From: JBBRZF01 sp038236965
GTDB lineage: Bacteria; Acidobacteriota; Terriglobia; Terriglobales; Acidobacteriaceae
DNA: 35,462 nt
Direction: 5' to 3'
Assembly: GCA_038236965.1 (NCBI GenBank)
Contig: JBBRZF010000012.1
Location: forward strand, 1-35,462
Numbering within the stretch: position 1 is the stretch's first letter; each line of letters starts with the position of its first letter. Under the pieces are notes generated by a model, which was not told where the DNA came from, made no database searches, and worked only from the letters and a program-made list of their open reading frames with translations. This document shows positions 15,272 to 23,496 of the stretch, in pieces. The translations under genes and the position numbers were made by a program.

Positions 15272-16804
15272 ATGAACTACCCGGTTTGGCAACTGGGCAT
15301 ACCCGGAGGCCTGCTCATCGCGCTGGTTGCGGTGACGCATGTCTTCGTCTCGCATTTTGCGGTCGGCGGCGGAGCCTTCCTGGTGCTCACGGAACGGCGC
15401 GCGCGCGCGGCAGGCGACGTGGAAATGCTGGGCTGGATACGGCGTCATTCGAAGTTCTTTGCCCTGCTCACGCTGGTATTCGGCGCGGTGAGCGGCGTAG
15501 GTATCTGGTTCACCATCGGACTGGTTTCGCCGGAAGCGACGGCCTCGCTGATCCACTCATTCCTGTGGGCATGGGCGATCGAGTGGGTCTTCTTCTTTGT
15601 GGAGATTGCGGCGGCCATCATCTACTACAGCACCTGGGACCGTCTGGATGCCAAGGCGCACATGATGATTGGCTGGATCTATTTCTGGTCGGCCTTCATG
15701 AGCCTGGTCGTGATCAACGGGATCATCACCTACATGCTGACGCCGGGGCGCTGGCTGCAAACGCATGAGTTCTGGGACGGCTTCTTCAATCCTACGTATC
15801 TGCCTTCGCTATTCATCAGGACGGCGATGTGCATCGTGCTGGCTGGCGTCTTCGGACTGATAACGGCCATGCGCGAACCTGCCGAACTCCGCGCGCGCGT
15901 GGTGCGACTGGCCGGAAAATGGATGCTGACCGGCTCGGTGATGCTGCCGCTGTTTGGCTGGTGGTACTTCGCCAAGTTCCCGGATTTTGCGAAGGCCTAC
16001 ACGGGCTCGGCGATGACCGGAATCAAGCACACCATTCGCGGCGGAATCGGATTCACTGCCTTGGTGCTGCTGATGACTCTCATCTTCGCCCTCTGGAAGC
16101 CGCGCTGGATGCGGACTCCCGTGGTCGCCGTCGTGGTGGTCTTCGCTTTCTGCATGATGGCGAGCGGCGAGTATCTGCGCGAATTCGTGCGCAAGCCCTG
16201 GGTCATCAACGGCTACATCTACGCGAACGACGTGCGCGTGGATTCCATCGAGGGATACAAGGCGAAGGGAGTCTTCGGGAACGCAAGCTGGGTGACGGCA
16301 ACCGACCCGCAGTCGGTCGAGTACGGGCACGAACTCTTCGTCTTGCAGTGCAGCAAGTGCCACAGCGTGGATGGCTACCGTTCCATGCGTCTGCGCGTGC
16401 GCAACTGGGACGCAACCTTTGCGACCAACATGCTGCCGCACATCGAATTGACGCGGGGCACCATGCCTCGCTTCGCCGGGAACGAGCAGGACCGCGCCGC
16501 GCTGGGCGCCTACCTCGGCTCACTCAATCCGCATCCGGAGATCGTAAGGCTGAACGAGGCGAGCATCGATAACGTGGGCAAGCAGGTCTTCGAGACGCGC
16601 TGCGGAAGTTGCCACACCATTGACGGCAAGGTGCGTCCGCTGAAGGCAGCATTCGCAGGGTCAGACGCCGCACAGGTAGAAGCATTGCTGCCTGCGCTTA
16701 GTTCGATGAGCGACAATATGCCTCCCTTTACCGGAAGCGAACTGGAAGCAAAAGCGTTGGCGCACTACGCGGCTATGGCTGCGAATTCACAGGCGGGGAG
16801 GTAG
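15272..16804 (+). CDS. bd-superfamily oxidase subunit I (CydA-like) with C-terminal dihaem cytochrome c
   Basis: 510 residues. About eight hydrophobic helices (residues 11-300) follow the CydA plan: early histidines in THVFVSHFAVGG (His23, His28), AIEWVFFFVEIAAA with Glu104 and Glu111 matching the CydA pair IEG...FFLES, the TWDRL motif (121-125, conserved in CydA), and GEYLREFVRKPW (299-310), corresponding to the CydA E-x-GRQPW segment. After the membrane part come two c-type haem sites, CSKCH (360-364) and CGSCH (444-448), each with a following Met-containing region. The large CydA Q-loop is absent. This fits the non-quinol, cytochrome-c-linked bd branch (OR-C/OR-N type), with electrons entering through the haem-c tail. 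GGAGG lies before ATG 15272. First gene of a two-gene operon behind palindrome S4. Whether it reduces oxygen is inference. Confidence 0.78.
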   Translation: MNYPVWQLGIPGGLLIALVAVTHVFVSHFAVGGGAFLVLTERRARAAGDVEMLGWIRRHSKFFALLTLVFGAVSGVGIWFTIGLVSPEATASLIHSFLWAWAIEWVFFFVEIAAAIIYYSTWDRLDAKAHMMIGWIYFWSAFMSLVVINGIITYMLTPGRWLQTHEFWDGFFNPTYLPSLFIRTAMCIVLAGVFGLITAMREPAELRARVVRLAGKWMLTGSVMLPLFGWWYFAKFPDFAKAYTGSAMTGIKHTIRGGIGFTALVLLMTLIFALWKPRWMRTPVVAVVVVFAFCMMASGEYLREFVRKPWVINGYIYANDVRVDSIEGYKAKGVFGNASWVTATDPQSVEYGHELFVLQCSKCHSVDGYRSMRLRVRNWDATFATNMLPHIELTRGTMPRFAGNEQDRAALGAYLGSLNPHPEIVRLNEASIDNVGKQVFETRCGSCHTIDGKVRPLKAAFAGSDAAQVEALLPALSSMSDNMPPFTGSELEAKALAHYAAMAANSQAGR

Positions 16805-16807
16805 AAG

Positions 16808-17953
16808 ATGATGATCCTGTTTCAGATTCCTCAAGTCGATCCCATGCCTCTGCCGGGGCCGGTGTGGCTGCTGAAGACGTTGCTCATTACGGTATTCACC
16901 TTGCACCTGCTGGCGATGAACTGCACACTCGGTGCGGGACTGACGGCGGCTTTCAGCGCCCTGCGAGGTCGCAGCGCGGGGCATCCATTCTCGAAACGGC
17001 TGGCGGGCGAACTGGCCGCAATGATGCCGGCCTTTGTGGCATTCACCATCTCGCTTGGTGTGGCGGCGCTGCTCTTCGTGCAAGTGCTCTACGGAAATCT
17101 TCTGTATACGAGTTCCATCCTGCTGGGCGCCGTTTGGCTGAGCGCGCTGGCGCTGGTGGTGGTGGGCTATTACGGGTATTACTACTTCAGTATGCGTCAC
17201 GCGGTGAATACGCGCACGGCGTCCGTGGTGGCGCTGGTCGCCTTCGGGTGCTTCCTGACGATCGCGTTCATCCTGGTCAACAACATGACGCTGATGCTGG
17301 CGCCGGAGCGCTGGTTCGGGATGTACAAGGCTCATCCGAATGGATGGAACCTGAACCTTGCCGAACACAGCCTGGTGCCGCGCTATCTGCACGTCATCTT
17401 CGGCGCGTTCACGGTGTTCTCGGCCATCCTGGTTCACCTGGGCACGCACAAGTTGAAAAAGGACCGCGAGTACGGTCTGTGGATCATCCGCAGGGCAGGC
17501 ATGGCGTTCGCCATGCTGACGGGCGTGCAATTCGTCGTGGGAACGTGGTTTCTGCTGGCCCTGCCGCGGAAGGTGGCAGTCATCTTCCTGATGGATCCGG
17601 TGGGCGGAGCCATCTTCGGCTTCTCGCTGGTGTTCGCCTTGGCGGCGATGGTGCTGATGCTGGTGGCGGGAGCCGTGGAGAACCCTGCTCCGGCAGCGCA
17701 CAGCGGATTACTGGCTACGCTCATCACTCTGGTGCTGATGGTGGTGATGCGCGACATGGTGCGGACCGCCTATCTGCAGCCGCATTTCAACGTGAGCCAA
17801 CTGGCCGTGAAGTCGCAGGTATCGGTCATCTTGTTGTTCCTGGTTGTCTTCGCGGGAGGATTGGCCACCCTGGGATACATGGTGGGCCTCGTCATGAGAG
17901 CAAAGCCGGGCACCGGAGAGAGACCGCTCGCAAGCGGAGCGGGTTCCGTGTAG
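16808..17953 (+). CDS. Polytopic membrane partner subunit of the bd-like oxidase
   Basis: 381 residues, about nine to ten transmembrane helices, no c-type haem motif. It begins three bases after the previous gene, with GGAGG at 16797 before ATG 16808 (a second ATG follows directly), so it is the second subunit. The N-terminal half repeats the layout of subunit I: VFTLHLLAMNCTLGAGL against VFVSHFAVGGGAF, then a helix pair and VVVGYYGYYYFSMRHAV, but without the paired glutamates. It may therefore be a degenerate CydA-like (CydA-prime) or CydB-equivalent subunit that scaffolds the complex. A terminator follows. Its exact family name is uncertain. Confidence 0.72.
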   Translation: MMILFQIPQVDPMPLPGPVWLLKTLLITVFTLHLLAMNCTLGAGLTAAFSALRGRSAGHPFSKRLAGELAAMMPAFVAFTISLGVAALLFVQVLYGNLLYTSSILLGAVWLSALALVVVGYYGYYYFSMRHAVNTRTASVVALVAFGCFLTIAFILVNNMTLMLAPERWFGMYKAHPNGWNLNLAEHSLVPRYLHVIFGAFTVFSAILVHLGTHKLKKDREYGLWIIRRAGMAFAMLTGVQFVVGTWFLLALPRKVAVIFLMDPVGGAIFGFSLVFALAAMVLMLVAGAVENPAPAAHSGLLATLITLVLMVVMRDMVRTAYLQPHFNVSQLAVKSQVSVILLFLVVFAGGLATLGYMVGLVMRAKPGTGERPLASGAGSV

Positions 17954-17975
17954 CTGTTGTTTCGCGTAACAGACG

Positions 17976-18003
17976 AAGCGCATCCTGGCGGGTGCGCTTT
18001 TCT
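17976..18003 (+). terminator. Terminator of the bd-like oxidase operon
   Basis: AAGCGCA (17976-17982), ten-base loop, TGCGCTT (17993-17999), then TTTCTTT. Confidence 0.75.
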
Positions 18004-18111
18004 TTGCGCGGAATGTGGTTCGCCAACTAAGTTGCAATTAAGGGAACCGAAGCGATACGCTTCTCATCCAAGCAGTCTTGTGGGGAAATCCCGAAGCTTC
18101 GTGAGGAATGA

Positions 18112-19794
18112 ATGTCGTCATCGCCGTCAGTTTCCGGGGCAGCGCCCCTGTTGAAAGCCGTGCTGGTGGTTGTGGACGGTGTGGAACAGCGCGAAGTCAT
18201 ATTGGAAAAAGCCAGCTTCACCATCGGACGGAAGTCGGACAACGACCTGGTGCTATCCGATCCGAGCGTCTCGCGCGACCACGCCATCATCGAGCAGGAG
18301 AACGGCGCATTCATCCTGGTGGACCGGGGTAGCCGTCACGGAACCTGCGTCAACGGTAATGCGATCCAGCGGCAGCAACTCAAGACAAGCGACCGCATAG
18401 AGTTCGGAGCGGGAAAGAATAGTTTTGCAATCTTCCGCCAGGAGGATACGGCGGGAGCAAATTCGGCGCGGCAATTCCTGACGGAGATATCGCACCGCGT
18501 ACCTTCCGGCAGCACCAGCAGCGTCACTTCTGACCTCGAGCAACTTACGCTGTTCCTGGAAGCCGCACGAAAGCTGAATACATCGGGCGTGCTGGAAGAC
18601 GTCCTCGTGACCCTGCTGGATACCACGCTGCGTATCACCAAGGCGGAACGCGGATTCATCTTCCTGCGACAACCGGACGGAACCCTGAAACTGACCGTGG
18701 GGCGCGATCAGCAGGGCAGAGCCATCCTCGACGACAAGACGATCTCGCGCTCGGTCCTGCGCGACGCTTCGGAAACCGCGTCGGAGTTCATGATCGGCGA
18801 TACGCAATTGCATAGCGATGTGGCGGGACGCGAAAGCATCGTCGCACACAATCTGCGGAGCATAGCCTGTATCCCGCTGCGCAGGCGCGTCATACAGGAA
18901 CGCCAGCATACGGAAGAGGACGCTGCCGCACACAACGTGGAAACACGCGGAGTGCTCTACCTGGACAGCCACTATTATTCGGCGAACATGAGCGCCGTAG
19001 GACACGACATCCTGCGCGCCATCGCCAACGACGCGGCTTCGCTGGTGGAAAACGCGTACCTGGTGCAAGCCGAGGAATCTGCGCGTCGCTACCGTCAGGA
19101 ATTGACCATCGCGGCGACCATCCAGCAACACCTGCTGGCCGTGCGTATTCCCGAATGCGCTTTTGCCCGCGTGCGCGCGCGCAACTTCGCTTGTAAAGAT
19201 ATCGGGGGCGACTTCTTCGACGTGGTCAGCACCGATGACGGACTCTACTTCGTGCTGACGGACGTGAGCGGAAAAGGCATCACGGCCGCGCTGCTGGCCT
19301 CCATCATGCAGGGCATGATCTATTCGCAATTCGTGCAGAAGCCTCCGCTGGTGCAGGTGGTCTCGTCGGTGAACCGCTTCCTTTACGAAAAGGAACTTGA
19401 AGGAAAATACGCGACGCTGGTTGTGGGACACCTGCGACCGAACGGGGAACTGGAACTGGTGAATTGTGGACACGTGCCGCCGCTGCTCTCACTGGCTGGC
19501 GTGGTGACGGCGGCCAAGTCGTCAAATTTCCCGGTGGGACTGTTTCCGGTAAGCGAGTGGGAGTCTGAAAGATTCCAACTGAATCCCGGGGACCGCGTGG
19601 TGGTGGTGACCGACGGCGTGACCGAGGCGGAGAATCCCGAAGGCGAATTCTTCGGTGACGACCGCCTGGCCACTGTGGCGGCACTGCCCATCACGGACGA
19701 AGACAATATCATGTCGGCGGTAACCGCCTTCTGCTGCGGCACTCCGCTGAACGACGATTGCTCCGTGCTGGAGATCGATTACAAAGGCAACTAG
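18112..19794 (+). CDS. FHA-GAF-SpoIIE (PP2C-type) serine phosphatase
   Basis: 560 residues in three parts. An FHA phosphothreonine-binding domain (about 15-110) shows FTIGRKSDNDLVL, SVSRDHAII and GSRHGTCVNG. A GAF-like sensor domain (about 145-320) contains ERGFIFLRQPDG and GVLYLDSHYYS. A RsbU/SpoIIE phosphatase domain (about 330-560) has metal ligands in GGDFFD (365-370), DVSGKGI (384-390) and the late DGVTEAENPEGEFFG. Such proteins dephosphorylate anti-sigma-antagonist partners or act in FHA/Ser-Thr-kinase signalling; neither a kinase nor an STAS gene is adjacent. GAGGA lies before ATG 18112. A strong terminator follows, so it is monocistronic. The input signal of the GAF domain is unknown. 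Confidence 0.9.
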   Translation: MSSSPSVSGAAPLLKAVLVVVDGVEQREVILEKASFTIGRKSDNDLVLSDPSVSRDHAIIEQENGAFILVDRGSRHGTCVNGNAIQRQQLKTSDRIEFGAGKNSFAIFRQEDTAGANSARQFLTEISHRVPSGSTSSVTSDLEQLTLFLEAARKLNTSGVLEDVLVTLLDTTLRITKAERGFIFLRQPDGTLKLTVGRDQQGRAILDDKTISRSVLRDASETASEFMIGDTQLHSDVAGRESIVAHNLRSIACIPLRRRVIQERQHTEEDAAAHNVETRGVLYLDSHYYSANMSAVGHDILRAIANDAASLVENAYLVQAEESARRYRQELTIAATIQQHLLAVRIPECAFARVRARNFACKDIGGDFFDVVSTDDGLYFVLTDVSGKGITAALLASIMQGMIYSQFVQKPPLVQVVSSVNRFLYEKELEGKYATLVVGHLRPNGELELVNCGHVPPLLSLAGVVTAAKSSNFPVGLFPVSEWESERFQLNPGDRVVVVTDGVTEAENPEGEFFGDDRLATVAALPITDEDNIMSAVTAFCCGTPLNDDCSVLEIDYKGN

Positions 19795-19871
19795 GCTTCG
19801 CCGGGCCGCGCGCATCCCATGTCCGGAGTCGAGCGGGTCTTTGTGCATATTCATTCCGCATCGTTCTAAGG

Positions 19872-19913
19872 GTCGTCCTGCTGCGCTCCCGGCGCGGAGG
19901 ACGACTTTTTCCT
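19872..19913 (+). terminator. Terminator of the phosphatase gene
   Basis: GTCGTCCT (19872-19879), GC-rich loop, AGGACGAC (19898-19905), then TTTTTCC. Confidence 0.85.
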
Positions 19914-19943
19914 TTGACAGCATGTGTCTCCATGTTGCATATT
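19914..19943 (+). promoter_or_regulatory. Candidate promoter of the argR operon
   Basis: TTGACA (19914-19919) and CATATT (19938-19943) with an 18-bp spacer. The -10 element lies inside the first ARG box, so ArgR binding would block RNA polymerase. Confidence 0.55.
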
Positions 19944-19970
19944 TATACACAGTGATGCATAAATATACTA
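19936..19970. promoter_or_regulatory. Double ARG box (ArgR operator) of the argR operon
   Basis: TGCATATTTATACA (19936-19949) and TGCATAAATATACT (19956-19969) are A/T-rich imperfect palindromes 20 bp apart centre to centre. That is close to the roughly 21-bp spacing of paired ARG boxes in known ArgR operators. They sit 11-45 bp before the argR start, so argR and the downstream arg genes are probably autoregulated by arginine. Confidence 0.75.
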
Positions 19971-19980
19971 CGAGAGCAAA

Positions 19981-20424
19981 ATGTCTAAACTGTCACGCCA
20001 GAACCTGATCCTCGAACTTGTGAACAAGGAGTCTCTTGCCAACCAGGAGGAGCTCCGGAAACGCCTGCTGAAGCACGGCTTCGATGTGACCCAGGCCACG
20101 CTCTCGCGGGACATCCACGAGCTAGGGTTGGTAAAGACCTCGGATGGATACACGCAGCAGCAGGGCGGCGACGAGCCGGAGCCGACGATGCCATCGGCAA
20201 TGCGACTGGTGCGCGAGTTCGTGCTGGATGTGCGCGAGGCGCAGAACCTGCTGGTCGTCAAGACGGTTGCCGGTTCGGCGCAGCCTGTAGCGGCGGCGCT
20301 GGACGTAGAGGCCTGGCAGGAAGTGGTGGGCACCGTGGGCGGCGACGACACCATCCTGGTGATCTCTGCCAACAAGAAAATGGCGCACAAGGTTGCGCTG
20401 CGTATACGGGGGATGCTGGTCTGA
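19981..20424 (+). CDS. argR: Arginine repressor ArgR
   Basis: 147 residues. An N-terminal winged helix-turn-helix (about 1-70) contains LANQEELRKRLLKHGFDVTQ and the recognition-helix signature QATLSRDIHELGLVK. The C-terminal oligomerisation and arginine-binding domain (about 80-147) contains GTVGGDDTILVI, equivalent to the arginine-contacting GT-x-x-GDDT motif. It binds ARG boxes as a hexamer with arginine as corepressor. First gene of the arg operon; its stop shares one base with the argC start. The double ARG box directly upstream implies autoregulation. A second cluster of ARG-box-like sites lies 11 kb away, before the GTPase/carbamoyltransferase operon. Confidence 0.95.
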   Translation: MSKLSRQNLILELVNKESLANQEELRKRLLKHGFDVTQATLSRDIHELGLVKTSDGYTQQQGGDEPEPTMPSAMRLVREFVLDVREAQNLLVVKTVAGSAQPVAAALDVEAWQEVVGTVGGDDTILVISANKKMAHKVALRIRGMLV

Positions 20425-21464
20425 TGTCGCAACTCAAGACTGCCGTGCTCGGCCCCACCGGATACGCCGGCTTCGAACTCTCGCGCTTGTTGTTGAAGCA
20501 TCCGCGCTTGGCCGCGCCCTTGCTGATGCGGCGCGAGATGGAGGAGGGCGCCGAGTCGCTGGACGCATTGTATCAGCAGATATCCGGCGATGGCGGACAT
20601 CCGATGGAAGCGTTCTCGTGGTCCCGCTTGCACGACGCTGGCGTCGAACTGTTGTTCATGGCGACGCCGCATGAAGTCGCGCGCGAGTGGATACCGGAGG
20701 CGATGAAGCGCGGATTGCGCGTCGTCGATCTGAGTGGCGCGTGGCGGTTGAACCAGCAGGCGAACCGCGATGTTTACAAGTTTGAGGATGCAAACGCGGA
20801 AGTGGCTTCCGGACTGGATGCGAGCGCGGTGTACGGATTGCCGGAGCTGCATCGCCAGCAGATCGCGGATGCGCAACTGGTTGCGAATCCGGGCTGCTAT
20901 GCGACCTCCGTCATCTGCGCGCTGGCTCCGCTCACTCGGGCGGGTATCGTCGATGTGGAACACGGCGTGGTGTGCGACGCGAAGTCCGGTGTCTCCGGCG
21001 CGGGAAAGAAGCCGACCTCTAAAACGCATTTTGTGGAGGTTGCGGAAAACCTTTCGGCGTACTCGGTGTTCGGTCATAGACACACGGGCGAGATTCTGGA
21101 GCAGACGGGACTTACGGCGGAGCAGTTGATCTTCACACCGCATCTGCTGCCGATACCGCGCGGCATTCTTTCGACCATCTACCTGCGGCTGAATCGCGAG
21201 ATGACGGCCGAACAGATCGAGCAATGTTTTAAGGAGTTCTACAAAGGCAGTCCGTGGATGCGCATATTCAGCGCAGGACAGCTGCCGGAAATACAGTTTT
21301 CGCTACGAACGAATTATTGCGATATCGGATTTTCCCTCGCTCCTGACCGACGACGATTGATCGTCGTTTCGTGCCTCGACAACCTGGTCAAAGGCGCCGC
21401 GGGACAGGCGGTGCAGAACATGAACGTGATGTATGGCTGGATTGAATCGGAGGGATTGAATTGA
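20424..21464 (+). CDS. argC: N-acetyl-gamma-glutamyl-phosphate reductase
   Basis: 346 residues; the NADPH-dependent third step of ornithine synthesis. N-terminal Rossmann motif VLGPTGYAGFELSRLL (8-23); catalytic Cys158 in VANPGCYATSVI; substrate-binding KSGVSGAGKKP and HRHTGEI regions, with the HLLPIPRGILSTIY segment following. Full length for the long ArgC type. ATG 20424 overlaps the argR stop (TGATG), and the 3' end overlaps argB by four bases, so translation is coupled along the operon. Confidence 0.95.
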   Translation: MSQLKTAVLGPTGYAGFELSRLLLKHPRLAAPLLMRREMEEGAESLDALYQQISGDGGHPMEAFSWSRLHDAGVELLFMATPHEVAREWIPEAMKRGLRVVDLSGAWRLNQQANRDVYKFEDANAEVASGLDASAVYGLPELHRQQIADAQLVANPGCYATSVICALAPLTRAGIVDVEHGVVCDAKSGVSGAGKKPTSKTHFVEVAENLSAYSVFGHRHTGEILEQTGLTAEQLIFTPHLLPIPRGILSTIYLRLNREMTAEQIEQCFKEFYKGSPWMRIFSAGQLPEIQFSLRTNYCDIGFSLAPDRRRLIVVSCLDNLVKGAAGQAVQNMNVMYGWIESEGLN

Positions 21465-22246
21465 AACTCGTCGTCAAGATCGGTGGAGCGGCACTGGATG
21501 ATAAGGGGCATACCAAGCGCTGTGCGCGTGCGGTGGCCGACCTGAGAGGAGAAGGACACCAGGTCTGCGTGTTACATGGCGGCGGCGCGATGTTGACGCG
21601 CACGCTCGCACAGCTTGGCAAGACCAGCGAGTGCATTAACGGTCTGCGAGTCACCGACAAAGAGACGCGCGATGTGGCGCTGATGGTGTTGGCCGGGCGC
21701 GTGAATAAATCGCTCGTAGCGGCGCTCTCCGCCGAAGGACAGGCGGCGATTGGAATCTGCGGCGGAGATGGATTGGCCTTTACGGCGCGCAAGAAGAAGA
21801 CGATCGGCGCGGACCTGGGCTTCGTTGGCGAGATTGCTGCCGTCGATCCGCGCTGGATCAAGGCTATCTGGCAGAACGACGGAATTCCCGTCATCTCCAG
21901 CGTCGCGTTGGGTTCCGACGGCGAGTATTACAACGTGAATGCCGACCAGATGGCTTCGGCGTGCGCAGCAGGTTGCGGCGCGGACGCGCTCATTTTTTTG
22001 ACCGATGTTGCCGGAGTGAAGGGCGCGGACGGAGTTGTTATTCGCTGGCTCGCGGTGAAAGAGATCGCGGGCATGATCAGTGAGTCCGTCATCGCCGGCG
22101 GCATGCTGCCGAAGCTGGAAGCGTGCCAGGAAGCATTGCAACAAGGTGTGCGTCGCGTGCGCATACTACCGGCGGCCAGCGTGGAATCGTTGCCGGACTT
22201 CTACCATTCGAAAATAAATTGCGGAACAGAGGTAATGGTCCAGTGA
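21461..22246 (+). CDS. argB: Acetylglutamate kinase
   Basis: 261 residues of the amino-acid kinase fold; it phosphorylates N-acetylglutamate. Motifs: KLVVKIGGAA at the N-terminus (phosphate-binding Lys), LHGGGAML, NGLRVTDKET, NVNADQMASA and IAGGMLPKLEAC near the C-terminus. The start is TTG 21461 inside a TTGA overlap with argC, supported by GGAGGG about eight bases upstream. The arginine-sensitive N-terminal helix of hexameric NAGKs is absent, so feedback inhibition by arginine is not expected from the sequence. Confidence 0.94.
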   Translation: MKLVVKIGGAALDDKGHTKRCARAVADLRGEGHQVCVLHGGGAMLTRTLAQLGKTSECINGLRVTDKETRDVALMVLAGRVNKSLVAALSAEGQAAIGICGGDGLAFTARKKKTIGADLGFVGEIAAVDPRWIKAIWQNDGIPVISSVALGSDGEYYNVNADQMASACAAGCGADALIFLTDVAGVKGADGVVIRWLAVKEIAGMISESVIAGGMLPKLEACQEALQQGVRRVRILPAASVESLPDFYHSKINCGTEVMVQ

Positions 22247-23496
22247 GCTTACCCACCGTTCAAGCGGCAGAAGCTTCGCTGCTTCTGCCTACCTACGATC
22301 GCCATCCATTGCTTATGAAAAAGGGACAGGGCGTTTCTCTCACGGATTCAGAAGGGAATCGCTATCTCGATTTCCTCAGCGGAATCGGCGTGAATGCGCT
22401 CGGCTACAACCATCCGGCGATCAAGAAGGCCTTGATCGCGCAAGCCGGCAAACTGATTCACATATCGAATCTGTTCTTCCACGATTACCAGTCCGCGCTC
22501 GCCTTGAAGCTTACGCAAGTCACGGGCATGGACCGGGCGTTCTTCTGCAACAGCGGCACGGAAGCCTGGGAAGGCGCGCTGAAGCTGGCTCGTGCCTATG
22601 CGCAGTCGAAGGCGAAGAAGGGGAAAGCGAAGTTCCGCATCCTCGCGATGGGAAACTCTTTCCACGGACGGACCTTTGGTTCGCTGGCGACGACGGGACA
22701 GGCGAAGTATCGTCAGCCGTTTGCGCCGGGATTGCCGGGCGTGCGCTTTGTGGAGTTCAACAACGTCGAGAGCCTGAAGAAGAATTTCGACGACTCGGTC
22801 TGCGCTGTTTGCATTGAGACGATACAAGGCGAAGGCGGCGTTCAGCCTGCGTCGATGGAGTTCCTGAAGGCGGCGCGGGCTTTGACGAAGAAATCGGGCG
22901 CACTGCTTCTGCTCGACGAGATTCAGTGTGGACTCGGTCGCACGGGCAAGATGATGGCCTATCAGCATTACGATGTGCAGCCCGACATCGTTACGGTTGC
23001 CAAGCCGCTCGCGGCGGGACTGCCGCTGGGCGCAATTCTTACGACCGAAGCGGTTTCAAAGGCCTTCCATCCCGGAATGCACGGAACGACTTTTGGCGGA
23101 GGCCCGCTGGCTTGCGCGGTGGCGCTTACGTATCTGGAAACTCTCGAGAAGGAAAAGCTGTTGGCGCACGTCACGAAAGTCGGCAGCTACTTCCTTGAGC
23201 AACTGCACCTGCTCGACGCGAAGCACACCTGCATACAGGATGTGCGAGGCGTGGGCTTGATGGTGGGAGTGGAAGTGGATTCCGCCGACCTCGCGAAGTC
23301 CGTCGTGCGGCAGATGATGGAGCGGGGAATCATCATCAATCGAACGCATGAAACGACGTTGCGATTTCTGCCGCCGTTCATCGTGACCGAGCAGCACATC
23401 GACAAAGTTGTGAAGGCGCTGGATGCCGTGTTGTCCTCCTGCGCGAATGCAGGGAGCGCAGTAGTACAGAAGAAGAGCCGGAGGACATCGAAATGA
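22243..23496 (+). CDS. argD: Acetylornithine aminotransferase
   Basis: 417 residues, PLP fold type I, class III aminotransferase. Features: GIGVNALGYNHPAI, FFCNSGTEAWEGALKLAR, NSFHGRTFGSLATTGQ, LLLLDEIQCGLGRTGK (Asp of the cofactor-stacking site) and Schiff-base Lys in TVAKPLAAGLPLGA, then HGTTFGGGPLAC. Start choice: GTG 22243 overlaps the argB stop and follows GAGGT; the frame is open further upstream within argB but without similarity. The C-terminal tail (KKSRRTSK) is basic. Coupled to argF by an ATGA overlap at 23493. Confidence 0.93.
   Translation: MSLPTVQAAEASLLLPTYDRHPLLMKKGQGVSLTDSEGNRYLDFLSGIGVNALGYNHPAIKKALIAQAGKLIHISNLFFHDYQSALALKLTQVTGMDRAFFCNSGTEAWEGALKLARAYAQSKAKKGKAKFRILAMGNSFHGRTFGSLATTGQAKYRQPFAPGLPGVRFVEFNNVESLKKNFDDSVCAVCIETIQGEGGVQPASMEFLKAARALTKKSGALLLLDEIQCGLGRTGKMMAYQHYDVQPDIVTVAKPLAAGLPLGAILTTEAVSKAFHPGMHGTTFGGGPLACAVALTYLETLEKEKLLAHVTKVGSYFLEQLHLLDAKHTCIQDVRGVGLMVGVEVDSADLAKSVVRQMMERGIIINRTHETTLRFLPPFIVTEQHIDKVVKALDAVLSSCANAGSAVVQKKSRRTSK

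Noticed and set aside
18253..19473. 406-codon minus-strand frame opposite the FHA-GAF phosphatase
   Set aside because: Shadow of a gene with three recognisable domains; composition is His/Arg/Gln-rich, typical of antisense translation.
19968..21224. 418-codon minus-strand frame opposite argR-argC
   Set aside because: It covers the ARG boxes and two well-supported genes, and no domain is visible.
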